Shown one piece after another: positions 9,232 to 18,030 of a DNA stretch of 64,000 nucleotides. How positions within the stretch are numbered: the stretch's first letter is position 1; every line of letters begins with the position of its first letter. Made by a program: the position numbers and the translations under genes. Location: NCBI RefSeq assembly GCF_013520985.1, contig NZ_JACDTY010000018.1:62001-126000 (forward strand). The letters are read 5' to 3'. The stretch comes from Mesorhizobium neociceri. Its GTDB lineage: Bacteria > Pseudomonadota > Alphaproteobacteria > Rhizobiales > Rhizobiaceae. The notes beneath the pieces are model-generated. The model had not been told where the DNA came from and did not search any database. It worked only from the letters and a program-made list of their open reading frames with translations.

Positions 9232-11118
9232 ATGGAACGCAAGCTAGCCGCCATTCTCGTAGCCGATGTGGTGGGCTATGGGCGCCTCATGGGCCTTGAT
9301 GAGGAAGGCACACTGGATACGTTAGGCCGTATACGAGTGGAGTTGTTGAGTTCGGCCATTGCAGATCATCAGGGGCGCGTTGTCAAAAATACAGGTGATG
9401 GCTACCTCGTTGAATTTCCCAGCGTCGTAAATGCCCTCGCTTGTGCGGTGGAAATTCAGCGCGGTATGAGGCAACGAAATCAAAATATGCCCTACGACCG
9501 CCGTGTCGAGTTCCGCATTGGCGTTAATCTGGGAGATGTGATTGTCGAAGACGGCGACATCTTCGGCGACGGCGTCAACCTGGCCGCGCGACTCGAGGCG
9601 TGCGCTGAGCCCGGCGGCATCTCCGTTTCGGATTCTGTTCGGGATCATGTCGGAACTCGACTCGGGCTCGTGTTCGAAGATATGGGTGAACAGTCGCTGA
9701 AGAACATTGCCAAGCCGGTTCGTATCCACAATGTCTCGATTGGCGCTACTCCGCCGGGAGGCCAGCATCGCGAAATGCGTGCCCCCGTGAACACGCACGA
9801 CGAGAGGCCGCGAGTAGCTGTATTGCCTTTCAATAATATGAGTGGTGACCCCGAGCAGGAGTATTTCTCCGACGGCATCACCGAGGACATCATAACCGAT
9901 CTGTCGAAAGTGTCCGGATTGCACGTTGTCGCCCGCAATACAGTGTTCACCTACAAGGGCAAACCGATCGAGGTGCAGCGGGCTGCGCAGGAACTCGGTG
10001 TTAGATACGTGTTGGAAGGCAGCGTTCGCAAAGCTGGCCACCGCGTGCGAGTGACTGGGCAGCTCATCGATGGGAAAGATGGCGCGCATATTTGGGCAGA
10101 TCGCTACGACCGCGACCTGACCGACATCTTCGCAATTCAGGACGAGATCACCCACACGATTGTCGAGCAACTCAAGGTCAGGCTGCTGCCCGAGGAGAAG
10201 ACGGCGATCGAACGGACGCCGACTGTGAATGTGGAGGCCTACACCTACTATCTCAGAGGACGGGAATTCTTCCGCGAATGGACCAAGTCCTACCTGAGTA
10301 TGGCGCGCCGGATGTTCGCCATGGCGGTGGCACTGGATCCCAACTACGCTCGCGCATACGCGGGCATTGCCGATTGTGACTCTGCAATGCTCGTATGGCA
10401 CTCAGAGGCGGTTTCATTGGAGGCCATCGCGAAAATGAGCGCCAAAGCGGTCTCGCTCGATCCCGGGCTCGCAGAGGCACATGCTTCGCTCGGCCTGGCG
10501 CTCATGCACGATGGGCGTCTTGAAGAATCTGTCGTTGCCCTTCAGCAGGCTCTGGCGCTGGATCCCAACTCCTATGAGGCAAATTTCTTCTATGCGCGCT
10601 ACTTCTATCTGCAAGGCAGCTTCCAGTATTCTGCCGAATATTTCGAGCGTGCCGCAGAAATTCGTTCCGACGACTATGTTTCCGCGATGTTCGTGGCAAC
10701 GACACTTCGCCGGATCGGGCAGTTCGGGGATGCCGAACGGTGGGCGCGCAAAGGAATCGAACTGGCCGAAGGCGTACTCAAACTGCATCCGGAAAATGCT
10801 GGTCCCGCACACCGCGGGGCGATTTTGCTCGCGTATCTCGGCGAACGCGAAAGGGCAAGGGAGTGGGCCGCGCGCGCCTTGCTTGTCGAGCCGGACGATC
10901 TTGTCGCCCAGTTCAATGTCGCGTGCGCGTATTCCGTGATGGGCGATCACGAAGAAGCGTTGGACTTTATTGAGAGAATACTTCCTACCAGCACTTGGTA
11001 TCAGCGAGCCTGGTTCGACAAAGAACCTGACCTCGATCCCATTCGCGGCTATCCCCGCTTTCAGGAAATGTTCGCCGTTTTTGCTGGGCAGTTGGCGCCC
11101 CTAACGGACCCGGCTTGA
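9232..11118 (+). CDS. Class III adenylate/guanylate cyclase with TPR repeats
   Basis: A 628-residue protein in three parts. Residues 1-170 are a class III nucleotidyl cyclase domain: metal-binding Asp12 in VADVVGYG and Asp56 in NTGDGYL, and GDIFGDGVNLAARLE with the catalytic Asn116 and Arg120. Residues about 190-320 resemble the FlgO/TolB-N-like module found in this family (AVLPFNNMSGDP, then VLEGSVRKAG). Residues about 330-600 are TPR repeats. No membrane segment or signal peptide is seen, so it is probably cytosolic. Rhizobia carry many such paralogues, implicated in cAMP signalling; the input signal is unknown. The ATG at 9232 follows a GAGGG ribosome-binding site. Confidence 0.92.
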   Translation: MERKLAAILVADVVGYGRLMGLDEEGTLDTLGRIRVELLSSAIADHQGRVVKNTGDGYLVEFPSVVNALACAVEIQRGMRQRNQNMPYDRRVEFRIGVNLGDVIVEDGDIFGDGVNLAARLEACAEPGGISVSDSVRDHVGTRLGLVFEDMGEQSLKNIAKPVRIHNVSIGATPPGGQHREMRAPVNTHDERPRVAVLPFNNMSGDPEQEYFSDGITEDIITDLSKVSGLHVVARNTVFTYKGKPIEVQRAAQELGVRYVLEGSVRKAGHRVRVTGQLIDGKDGAHIWADRYDRDLTDIFAIQDEITHTIVEQLKVRLLPEEKTAIERTPTVNVEAYTYYLRGREFFREWTKSYLSMARRMFAMAVALDPNYARAYAGIADCDSAMLVWHSEAVSLEAIAKMSAKAVSLDPGLAEAHASLGLALMHDGRLEESVVALQQALALDPNSYEANFFYARYFYLQGSFQYSAEYFERAAEIRSDDYVSAMFVATTLRRIGQFGDAERWARKGIELAEGVLKLHPENAGPAHRGAILLAYLGERERAREWAARALLVEPDDLVAQFNVACAYSVMGDHEEALDFIERILPTSTWYQRAWFDKEPDLDPIRGYPRFQEMFAVFAGQLAPLTDPA

Positions 11119-11275
11119 GCCGGATCATCGGATATGGACGGCTCTGCCAACGAAGCTCAAACTTAAGTCGACTCCGAGCAGCCATAGGAGAGCAGCCCAC
11201 GCCGACGTGAATGTCCGCTTTTGCGTTCGTAGCGTCAGAAGCTGCCAGTCTGCCGCCGGCCCCCCTCTCAGCCGC

Positions 11276-11820
11276 GCAAGCTGATTGGTCCGAGCGCTGG
11301 ATCCAGCGGCCTGGATCCAGCGCTCGATCAGTTGCGGCTGTTGAGATGCCGCACCCTTCGTAATTGCGGGAACAGCACCGCCCATAGACAAGCGACGGCA
11401 AGCGCGCCGATGCCGCCGATCACCACTGCCGGCACTGTACCGATCAGCGCCGCCATGGTGCCGGCGCGGAATTCGCCGACTTCGTTGGAGGCGCCGACGA
11501 AGACCTGGTTGACGGCGTTGACGCGGCCGCGCACCTCGTCGGGCGTCCACAGCTGGATCAGCGTCTCCCTGATATAGACGCTGAACATGTCGGTGGCGCC
11601 GAGGCCTGCAAGAGCCAGGATCGAAAGCCAGGTGATGGTGGAAACGCCGAACAGCACGGTGAAAGCGCCGAAACCTGCCACGAAGCCGAGCATGATCTTG
11701 CCGGCATTGTCGCGCAGCGGGTGCCCGGCGAGCCAGACCGCAACACAGATGGCGCCGATGCCGGGTGCCGAGCGTAAGAGGCCGAGGCTCCAGGGGCCGA
11801 GCTCCAGAATATCGCGCGCC
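11276..11820. repeat. Partial duplicate of the MFS gene 3' end (left copy)
   Basis: About 545 bp that match 16489-17022 closely in the same orientation, by eye roughly 85-95 percent identical. The match includes about 45 bp beyond the shared stop codon and ends within codons for the motif DILELG. Together the two copies form direct repeats flanking the RND efflux operon. Confidence 0.85.
11328..11820 (-). pseudogene. Truncated MFS transporter (C-terminal third only)
   Basis: Encodes the last 150 or so residues of an EntS-like MFS exporter, nearly identical to the end of the intact protein at 16531-17772: GKIMLGFVAGFGAF, TDMFSVYIRETL, and the identical C-terminus RRVRHLNSRN. The first nine or so membrane helices are absent and the frame continues upstream into unrelated sequence before the RND gene stop at 11873. 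No start codon with a ribosome-binding site precedes the homologous part, so I treat it as a non-functional partial duplicate. Substitutions relative to the intact copy are few and conservative, suggesting a fairly recent event. Confidence 0.85.
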
Positions 11821-11872
11821 GCGCCGATTTTCTGGAGTGATAAGCCGCGCCCGACGCGGTGAATTCGTAACC

Positions 11873-14800
11873 CTACTCGGCGGCCGTCTGCGATGGCGCC
11901 TCTGCCGGCCCCGAAGGCTCGGCCTCGGCACGGGGCTTGCGCCGTGAAAACAGCGACCTGAGCGTGACGTAGAACACCGGCGTCAGGAACAGGCCGACGA
12001 ATGTGACGCCGAGCATGCCGGAGAACACCGCGGTGCCGAGCGACTGGCGCATTTCCGCGCCCGGGCCTGTTGCGATCATCAGCGGCACGACGCCCAGGAT
12101 GAACGAGAAGGCGGTCATCAGGATCGGCCGCAGCCTGAGCCGGCAGGCTTCGACGGCAGCCTCGGCGGCCGACAGGCCGCGTTCCTGCGCCTGCCGCGCG
12201 AATTCGACGATCAGGATCGCGTTCTTGGCGGCAAGCCCGATCAGCACGATGAGGCCGATCTGCACGAGGATGTTGTTGTCCAGCCCTCGCAAAGACACGC
12301 CGAGCAACGCCGCGAGCACGCCGAGCGGCACCACCAGCACAATGGCGAACGGCAGCACCCAGCTTTCATATTGCGCCGCCAGTGCCAGGAAGACGAACAG
12401 CACCGACAGTCCGAAGATATAGACAGCGGCATTGCCGGTGTTGCGCTCCTGGTAGGCGAGCTCGGTCCATTCATAGGAGGTACCGGCCGGCAGCGTCTTT
12501 GCCGTGATCCCTTCCATCAATGCCAGCGCGTCGCCCGTGGAAACGCCGGGCGCGGCGTTGCCCTGCAGCGGCACCGAGACGTACATGTTGTAGCGCTGGA
12601 CCAGCGCCGGGCCGGTGACGTCGCGGATCTCGATCAACGTGCCGAGCGGAACCAGCGCGCCGGTCGCCGAGCGCACCTTCAGTTTCAAGATGTCGGCGCG
12701 ATCGAGGCGGAACGCCTGGTCGGCCTGCGCCCGCACCTGGTAGACGCGCCCGAAAGCGTTGAAGTCGTTGACGTAGGCGGTGCCCAAATTGATCGACAGC
12801 GTCTCGAAGATGTTGGGGATAGGCACGTTCAGGATGCGCGCCTTGTCGCGATCGATCGCCAGGAAGAATTGCGGGCTCGACGCGGAGAAGGTGGTGAACA
12901 CGCCCGTCAGCCCCGGCGTCTTGTTGGCCTTGCCGGCGATTTCGTAGGCAAGCGCCAGGATCTGCCGCATGTCGGCGCTGTTGCGTTCCTGGATCTGCAG
13001 CTTGAAGCCGCCGGCATTGCCGACGCCGCGGATCGGTGGCGGCGGCAGTGCGATAATGAAGGCCTCCTTGATGCTTTGCAGGCCGCCGAACAGATTGCCG
13101 ATGACCTGGGTCGCCGACTGGCCTTCTTTCAGGCGCTCGTCAAACGGCTTGAACCTGGCGAAGATCACGCCCGCGTTGCTGGCGTTGGTGAAGGTCGCGC
13201 CGGAGAAGCCGGCGAAGGCGACCGCGTAGTCGACGCCTGGGGTTTTCTGGATGATCTGCGACGCCTGCTGGATGACCGCATCGGTCCTCGACAGCGAGGC
13301 GCCATCCGGCAGCTGGACGACGACGATCGCATAGCCCTGGTCGAGCGACGGAATGAAACCGCGCGGCACCGTCTGCACCATGTAGACCGTGGCGCAGATG
13401 AGGGCCACGAAAACGGTCAGCATGGCGGCGATCGCTATCCGCGAGCCGACCAGCACGCGCACGATGCTCGAATACCAATGGGCGAGCCGGTCGAAGCCTC
13501 GATTGAAGCCGTCGGCGAGCGACTGTCCGAACCGCGCCAGGAAAAAGCGCGGCGGCGTCGCAGCAGTGTGGTGCGGCTTGAACAGGAGTGCGGCCAGCGC
13601 CGGCGAAAGCGTCAGCGAATTGAATGCCGAGATCGCCGTCGACACCGCGATGGTGATCGCAAACTGCAGGTAGAACTGCCCGGAAATGCCGGGGATGAAG
13701 GCTGTCGGTACGAACACGGCGATCAGCACCAGCGAGATCGCGATGACCGCCGTGCCGACTTCGTCCATGGTCAGATGCGCCGCCGGATTGGGCGCCAGCC
13801 CTCTGGCAATATTGCGCTCGACGTTTTCGACCACGACGATGGCATCGTCGACGACGATGCCGATCGCCAGAACGAGGCCGAACAGCGTCAGCATGTTGAG
13901 CGAGAAGCCTGCGGCGTAAAGCACCGCCAGCGTGCCGATCAGCGACACGGGAATCGCCACGATCGGCACGATCGCCATGCGCCACGATTGCAGGAAGACG
14001 ATGATGACGATGATGACCAGCACCATCGCCTCGAGGATCGTCTTGTAGACCTCCTGGATCGACTCGGCGACGAACTCGGTCGGATTGTAGACGATATCGT
14101 AGCTCAACCCCTTCGGGAAATCCTGGGAAAGCTCCTTCATCTTGTCCTGGATCTCCGCGGCTGCGGCGAGCGCATTGGTGCCCGGCCGCTGGAAGATGGC
14201 GAGCGCCACCGCCGGTTTGCCGTTGAGATAGGAGTTGGTGACGTAATCCTTGGCGCCGAGCTCGATGCGCGCCACGTCCTGCAGCTGGATCAGGCGGCCG
14301 TCGTCGGTCGATTTGACGATCACGTACCGGAAGTCGCGTGCGTCGTTGAAGCGGCCTTGCGTGGTGACCGTGTACTGGAACGCCGTGCCCATGTTGGTCG
14401 GCGGCGCGCCGATCGAGCCGCCCGACACCTGGACGTTCTGGTCGCGCAGCGCCTGCACCACATCGCCCGAGGTCATCCCCAGGGCGGACAGTTTTTCCGG
14501 ATCGAGCCAGATGCGCAGCGAATATTCGCGTTCGCCGAAAATGATGAGGTCGCCGACGCCGTCCAACCTGAGCAGTATGTCGCGCACCCGCGAGCGGGCG
14601 TAGTTCGAGACGTAGAGCTGGTCGTAGGTATTGTCGGGCGACAACATGTGCACGACCATCATCAGGTCGGGCGAGCTCTTGATGGTGGTGATGCCGAGGC
14701 GACGGACTTCTTCGGGCAGGCGCGGCTCGGCGACCGACACGCGGTTCTGCACCAGCACCTGCGCCTGGTCGAGATCGGTGCCCAGCTTGAAGGTGATGGT

Positions 14801-15076
14801 CAGCGCCATCGCCCCGTCGCCCGACGAATAGGACGACATGTAGAGCATGCCCTCGACGCCGTTGATCTCCTGCTCGATCGGCGTTGCCACCGTCGCTGCG
14901 ATCGTCTCGGCGTCGGCGCCCGGATACTGCGCGCGAACGACGATGGTCGGCGGCGCGATCTCGGGATATTGCGCGACCGGCAGCTGGGTATAGGCAATCC
15001 CGCCAAGGATCAGCAGGACGATCGAAACGACCGATGCGAAGATCGGACGGTCGACGAAGAAATGGGCGAACCTCAT
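11873..15076 (-). CDS. RND efflux transporter permease, HAE1 (AcrB/MexB-like) family
   Basis: A 1067-residue inner-membrane proton/drug antiporter subunit. The N-terminus FFVDRPIFASVVSIVLLILGG and the porter segment with VAQYPEIAPP are diagnostic of the HAE1 family. The proton-relay pair of aspartates is present in IVVDDAIVVVENVER, and the second half repeats the 12-TM plan with GLAAKNAILIVEFA. Four bases overlap the adaptor gene upstream, so both are co-translated. No outer-membrane TolC-like gene is adjacent; the pump would need a TolC encoded elsewhere. The substrate cannot be predicted from sequence. Confidence 0.95.
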   Translation of the reverse strand: MRFAHFFVDRPIFASVVSIVLLILGGIAYTQLPVAQYPEIAPPTIVVRAQYPGADAETIAATVATPIEQEINGVEGMLYMSSYSSGDGAMALTITFKLGTDLDQAQVLVQNRVSVAEPRLPEEVRRLGITTIKSSPDLMMVVHMLSPDNTYDQLYVSNYARSRVRDILLRLDGVGDLIIFGEREYSLRIWLDPEKLSALGMTSGDVVQALRDQNVQVSGGSIGAPPTNMGTAFQYTVTTQGRFNDARDFRYVIVKSTDDGRLIQLQDVARIELGAKDYVTNSYLNGKPAVALAIFQRPGTNALAAAAEIQDKMKELSQDFPKGLSYDIVYNPTEFVAESIQEVYKTILEAMVLVIIVIIVFLQSWRMAIVPIVAIPVSLIGTLAVLYAAGFSLNMLTLFGLVLAIGIVVDDAIVVVENVERNIARGLAPNPAAHLTMDEVGTAVIAISLVLIAVFVPTAFIPGISGQFYLQFAITIAVSTAISAFNSLTLSPALAALLFKPHHTAATPPRFFLARFGQSLADGFNRGFDRLAHWYSSIVRVLVGSRIAIAAMLTVFVALICATVYMVQTVPRGFIPSLDQGYAIVVVQLPDGASLSRTDAVIQQASQIIQKTPGVDYAVAFAGFSGATFTNASNAGVIFARFKPFDERLKEGQSATQVIGNLFGGLQSIKEAFIIALPPPPIRGVGNAGGFKLQIQERNSADMRQILALAYEIAGKANKTPGLTGVFTTFSASSPQFFLAIDRDKARILNVPIPNIFETLSINLGTAYVNDFNAFGRVYQVRAQADQAFRLDRADILKLKVRSATGALVPLGTLIEIRDVTGPALVQRYNMYVSVPLQGNAAPGVSTGDALALMEGITAKTLPAGTSYEWTELAYQERNTGNAAVYIFGLSVLFVFLALAAQYESWVLPFAIVLVVPLGVLAALLGVSLRGLDNNILVQIGLIVLIGLAAKNAILIVEFARQAQERGLSAAEAAVEACRLRLRPILMTAFSFILGVVPLMIATGPGAEMRQSLGTAVFSGMLGVTFVGLFLTPVFYVTLRSLFSRRKPRAEAEPSGPAEAPSQTAAE

Positions 15077-16278
15077 TGCGGCAACCCGGCGGTTTCGACC
15101 TTGGGCGGCAACGTCACCATCTCGACCTTCACCTTGGTGCCGGGCCTGGCGTGCATCAGCCCGTTGACGATGATCGTCTCGTCGCCGGTCAGGCCCGAGC
15201 GGATCACGCGGTAGCCGTCGAGAAGCGGGCCGGTGCGCACCGGCTTCGCCGACACCATCCCGGCCTCATCCACCAGGAAGACGATGCGGCGATCCTGATC
15301 GGCGCCGATCGCCTCGTCGGGCACCAGCACGCCGCTATGCGGCAGCGACCCTGGCACGTTGATGCGCCCGAACATGCCTGGCTGGAGAACGCCGTCGGCG
15401 TTGGGAAACGTTGCACGCACCCGCATGGTGCCGGTCGCGTTGTCGATCCGGTTCTCGGCAAAATCGAGCTTGCCTTTGAATACCGCCTCCGCGCGGTCGG
15501 CGACGCGAACCACCACCTCGAGCCCGCCGGCGCCTTCCTGCATCGAGCCGCCACGCTCCTTCGCGTCGCGGGCGTAGCTGAAATAGAGGCGCTCATCGAC
15601 GTCGAAATAGAAGTCGATCGGATCGCGGGTAACGATGGTCGTCAGCAAGGTGGAATCCGGCTGCACGAGGTTGCCGACCGACACCAGCCGGCGGTCGATG
15701 CGGCCGGACAAGGGCGCCTTGATCTCGGTGAATTCCAGGTTCAGGCTGGCCGACGTCAGCGCAGCCGTTGCGCCCTGCATCTGCGCCTGTGCCGAAAGGT
15801 ATTCCCGCCGGCGGTCGTCGACCGTCGCGGCCGAGATATTGCCGGTCTTGGCGAGTTCGTCGGCGCGATCCAGCTGCATCTTGGAGAATTCGAGCAGGGA
15901 CTTGGCTACGTCCACTTGCGACTTGGCGGCATCATAAGCCGCCTGGTACGGACGCTGGTCGATGGTGAAGAGCAGGTCGCCCTTGTTGACCAGCGCGCCG
16001 TCCTGGAAGCTGACCTTGTCCAAATAGCCGCTGACGCGCGAACGGATGGCGACCTGGTCGACGGCTTCGAAGCGCCCGACGAACTCGTCGTCTTCGACGA
16101 TTTCACGGACCACCGGCTTGGCCGCCGTCACCACGGGTAGCTGCTGGTCCTGCGCAAATGCGGTGCCGCTGAAAGCCATTCCGAGCAGGAATGCCGCCGG
16201 CACAGCGGCGCGGGCAAGCCAGCCGGCGGATCGACGGGGTTGCCCGCCCACGTCGCGATGCAATCGCCCATTGTCCAT
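15073..16278 (-). CDS. RND efflux periplasmic adaptor (membrane fusion protein)
   Basis: A 401-residue AcrA/MexA-type adaptor bridging the permease and an outer-membrane channel. An N-terminal hydrophobic signal segment (about residues 20-42, ending near TAFAQ) is followed by a lipoyl/barrel-sandwich half-motif (RSRVSGYLDKVSFQDGALVNKGDLLF), a helical hairpin and the second lipoyl half (IKAPLSGRID), then the beta-barrel domain. There is no lipobox cysteine, so it is probably anchored by an uncleaved helix or free in the periplasm. First gene of the two-gene efflux operon; no TetR/LysR regulator is adjacent. Confidence 0.93.
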   Translation of the reverse strand: MDNGRLHRDVGGQPRRSAGWLARAAVPAAFLLGMAFSGTAFAQDQQLPVVTAAKPVVREIVEDDEFVGRFEAVDQVAIRSRVSGYLDKVSFQDGALVNKGDLLFTIDQRPYQAAYDAAKSQVDVAKSLLEFSKMQLDRADELAKTGNISAATVDDRRREYLSAQAQMQGATAALTSASLNLEFTEIKAPLSGRIDRRLVSVGNLVQPDSTLLTTIVTRDPIDFYFDVDERLYFSYARDAKERGGSMQEGAGGLEVVVRVADRAEAVFKGKLDFAENRIDNATGTMRVRATFPNADGVLQPGMFGRINVPGSLPHSGVLVPDEAIGADQDRRIVFLVDEAGMVSAKPVRTGPLLDGYRVIRSGLTGDETIIVNGLMHARPGTKVKVEMVTLPPKVETAGLPQ

Positions 16279-16530
16279 TTGCGTCCCCCCTCGCTGGACC
16301 CGGAGGTCGGTTGATCCGCTTCTACGCTTAAGGCTTCTCGTCGAGATCAGAGCACTGCAGTGTTGTGCGTGGCAACATGATCATTTTCCATGTGGGCAGA
16401 AATGTCCACCCTGTGGCTGCCCCGCCACCTGGCTAGTTCGTCCCAGAACCGGACCGTCCGCTTCCGCCCCATCTCAGTCGTTGTCGACGCAAACTGATTT
16501 GGACCGCGCCGGATCCAGCGGCTTACTCAA
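16279..16530. promoter_or_regulatory. Intergenic region upstream of the RND operon
   Basis: 252 bp between the adaptor start and the end of the MFS gene. It should contain the efflux promoter (minus strand). A perfect 10-bp palindrome CACTGCAGTG lies at 16353-16362, a possible operator; the right end (from 16489) belongs to the duplicated MFS tail. No terminator with a T-tract is obvious for the MFS gene. Confidence 0.35.
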
Positions 16531-17022
16531 TCAGTTGCGGCTGTTGAGATGCCGCACCCGGCGCAGCTGCGGAAACAGCACCGCCCATAGGCCAGCGACG
16601 GCAATCGCGCCGATGCCGCCGATCACCACGGCCGGCACGGTGCCGATCAACGCCGCCATGGTGCCGGCGCGGAATTCGCCGACTTCGTTGGAGGCGCCGA
16701 CGAAGACCTGGTTGACGGCGTTGACGCGGCCGCGCACTTCGTCGGGCGTCCACAGCTGGATCAGCGTTTCCCTGATGTAGACGCTGAACATGTCGGTGGC
16801 GCCGAGGGCAGCAAGGGCTACGATCGACAGCCAGGTGATTGTGGAAACGCCGAACAGTACCGTGAAGGCGCCGAACCCTGCCACGAAGCCGAGCATGATC
16901 TTGCCGGCATTGTCGCGAAGCGGGTGCCCGGCGAGCCAGACCGCGACGCAGATGGCGCCGATGCCGGGCGCGGAGCGCAGCAGGCCGAGGCCCCAGGGAC
17001 CGAGTTCGAGAATGTCGCGCGC
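16489..17022. repeat. MFS gene 3' end, right copy of the direct repeat
   Basis: The 3' part of the intact MFS gene plus about 45 bp beyond its stop, duplicated in direct orientation at 11276-11820. The two copies bracket the RND operon. Confidence 0.85.
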
Positions 17023-17772
17023 ATAGACCGGCAGCAGCGCCGAGGCGCCGGACAGAAGCACGGCGAAGAGGTCGAGCGAGATGGCGCCGAGCACGATCTT
17101 CTCGCTCCAGATGTAGCGGAAGCCGGCAAACAGCGTTTCCATCGTCGGCTTGTCGGTGGCGCTCTGCTGGGCGGGCTTGGGAATGGTGAAGATCAGCAGG
17201 CCGGCCACCACCATCAGCACGGCGGCAACGGCGTACGCGGCTTCGGCGGAGACTCCGTAGAGCAGGCCGCCGGCGACCGGACCGACAATGGTTGCCGTCT
17301 GCCAGGCGGATGAGTTCCAGGCAATCGCATTGCCGAAATCCTCCGGCGGCACCAGATTGGCGAACAGCGACGACGAGGCCGGTCCGTAAAAGGCGCGCGC
17401 CATGCCGAACAGAGCCAGCACGACGAAGATCGGCAGCGGACCGACGAGACCGCGCAGCGTGAAGTACAACAGAACGAGCGCACAGCCTGCCTCGGTCACC
17501 GTCGCCAGTGCCATGATCAGGCGGCGGCCGAAGCGGTCGGCGACGACGCCGGTGACCAGCACCAGCAGCAGCGACGGCATGAACTGGACGATGCCGACAA
17601 TGCCGAGATCGAAGGGATCGCGCGTCAGATCGTAGATCTGCCAGCCGACGGCGACGGAGACGATCATGGTGGCGAAGGTGGTGAGGAAACGCGCCGCCCA
17701 ATAGCTCAGGAAGGAGCGGTGGCGGAAGGCAGCGTAGCGCTGGTCCGGCGGCGTCTGGGAATGGGATGTCAT
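16531..17772 (-). CDS. MFS exporter, EntS-like
   Basis: A 413-residue 12-TM major facilitator with the MFS_3/EntS-type signature: FLSYWAARFLTTFATMI at the first helix, the loop 2-3 motif GVVADRFGRR and the late motif TPDEVRGRVNAVNQVFVG. The family includes enterobactin exporter EntS and macrolide exporters; the cargo is unknown here. The ATG at 17772 is preferred over one at 17826 because the 18 extra residues carry no helix or conservation. It is followed on the same strand by the RND operon; its own last 500 bp are duplicated beyond that operon. Confidence 0.9.
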   Translation of the reverse strand: MTSHSQTPPDQRYAAFRHRSFLSYWAARFLTTFATMIVSVAVGWQIYDLTRDPFDLGIVGIVQFMPSLLLVLVTGVVADRFGRRLIMALATVTEAGCALVLLYFTLRGLVGPLPIFVVLALFGMARAFYGPASSSLFANLVPPEDFGNAIAWNSSAWQTATIVGPVAGGLLYGVSAEAAYAVAAVLMVVAGLLIFTIPKPAQQSATDKPTMETLFAGFRYIWSEKIVLGAISLDLFAVLLSGASALLPVYARDILELGPWGLGLLRSAPGIGAICVAVWLAGHPLRDNAGKIMLGFVAGFGAFTVLFGVSTITWLSIVALAALGATDMFSVYIRETLIQLWTPDEVRGRVNAVNQVFVGASNEVGEFRAGTMAALIGTVPAVVIGGIGAIAVAGLWAVLFPQLRRVRHLNSRN

Positions 17773-17806
17773 GGATGTGGCCCCGTTGCGATGGCACTGG
17801 AGCGAC

Positions 17807-17826
17807 GTGCGTCCACTTGGACGCAC
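17807..17826. repeat. Hairpin upstream of the MFS gene
   Basis: GTGCGTCC and GGACGCAC are perfectly complementary arms of 8 bp around an ACTT loop. It lies 35 bp upstream of the MFS start, so it could be an operator or part of a rhizobial intergenic palindrome; see the neighbouring hairpin. Confidence 0.5.
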
Positions 17827-17865
17827 AAAATACGCTCCAGCACTTTAAATTTCGCATCGTGCTTT

Positions 17866-17889
17866 CCGAAAATCGAAACCGATTTTCGG
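17866..17889. repeat. Palindromic intergenic element of rhizobial type
   Basis: CCGAAAATCG and CGATTTTCGG form a perfect 10-bp stem with an AAAC loop, preceded by an AT-rich stretch (17846-17852). Short CCGAAAATCG-type palindromes recur between genes in Mesorhizobium and Rhizobium genomes (recalled, not searched). It may also terminate the aminotransferase transcript arriving from 18031. Confidence 0.5.
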
Positions 17890-18030
17890 GCCGATGCGAT
17901 GCCGGCGGGGCACTTCCCAAATGGGCGCTGTTCCGGCCAATGAGACTTGATCAAAGTTCGGGGCGCGTATGCGTCAAAATCGGGTCTGGATCAAGGGTTT
18001 TCGCCCAGCCTGCCCCACCGCATGCGGACG

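Noticed and set aside
12371..15214. A long open frame (947 codons) on the plus strand opposite the RND permease gene.
   Set aside because: It is the mirror of a high-GC gene, has Arg/Asp/His-rich composition with no hydrophobic core, and the opposite strand has a clear AcrB-like protein.
16353..16362. CACTGCAGTG as a MarR/TetR operator for the efflux operon.
   Set aside because: It is a single short perfect palindrome with no second copy and no regulator gene nearby; not enough to call it a binding site.
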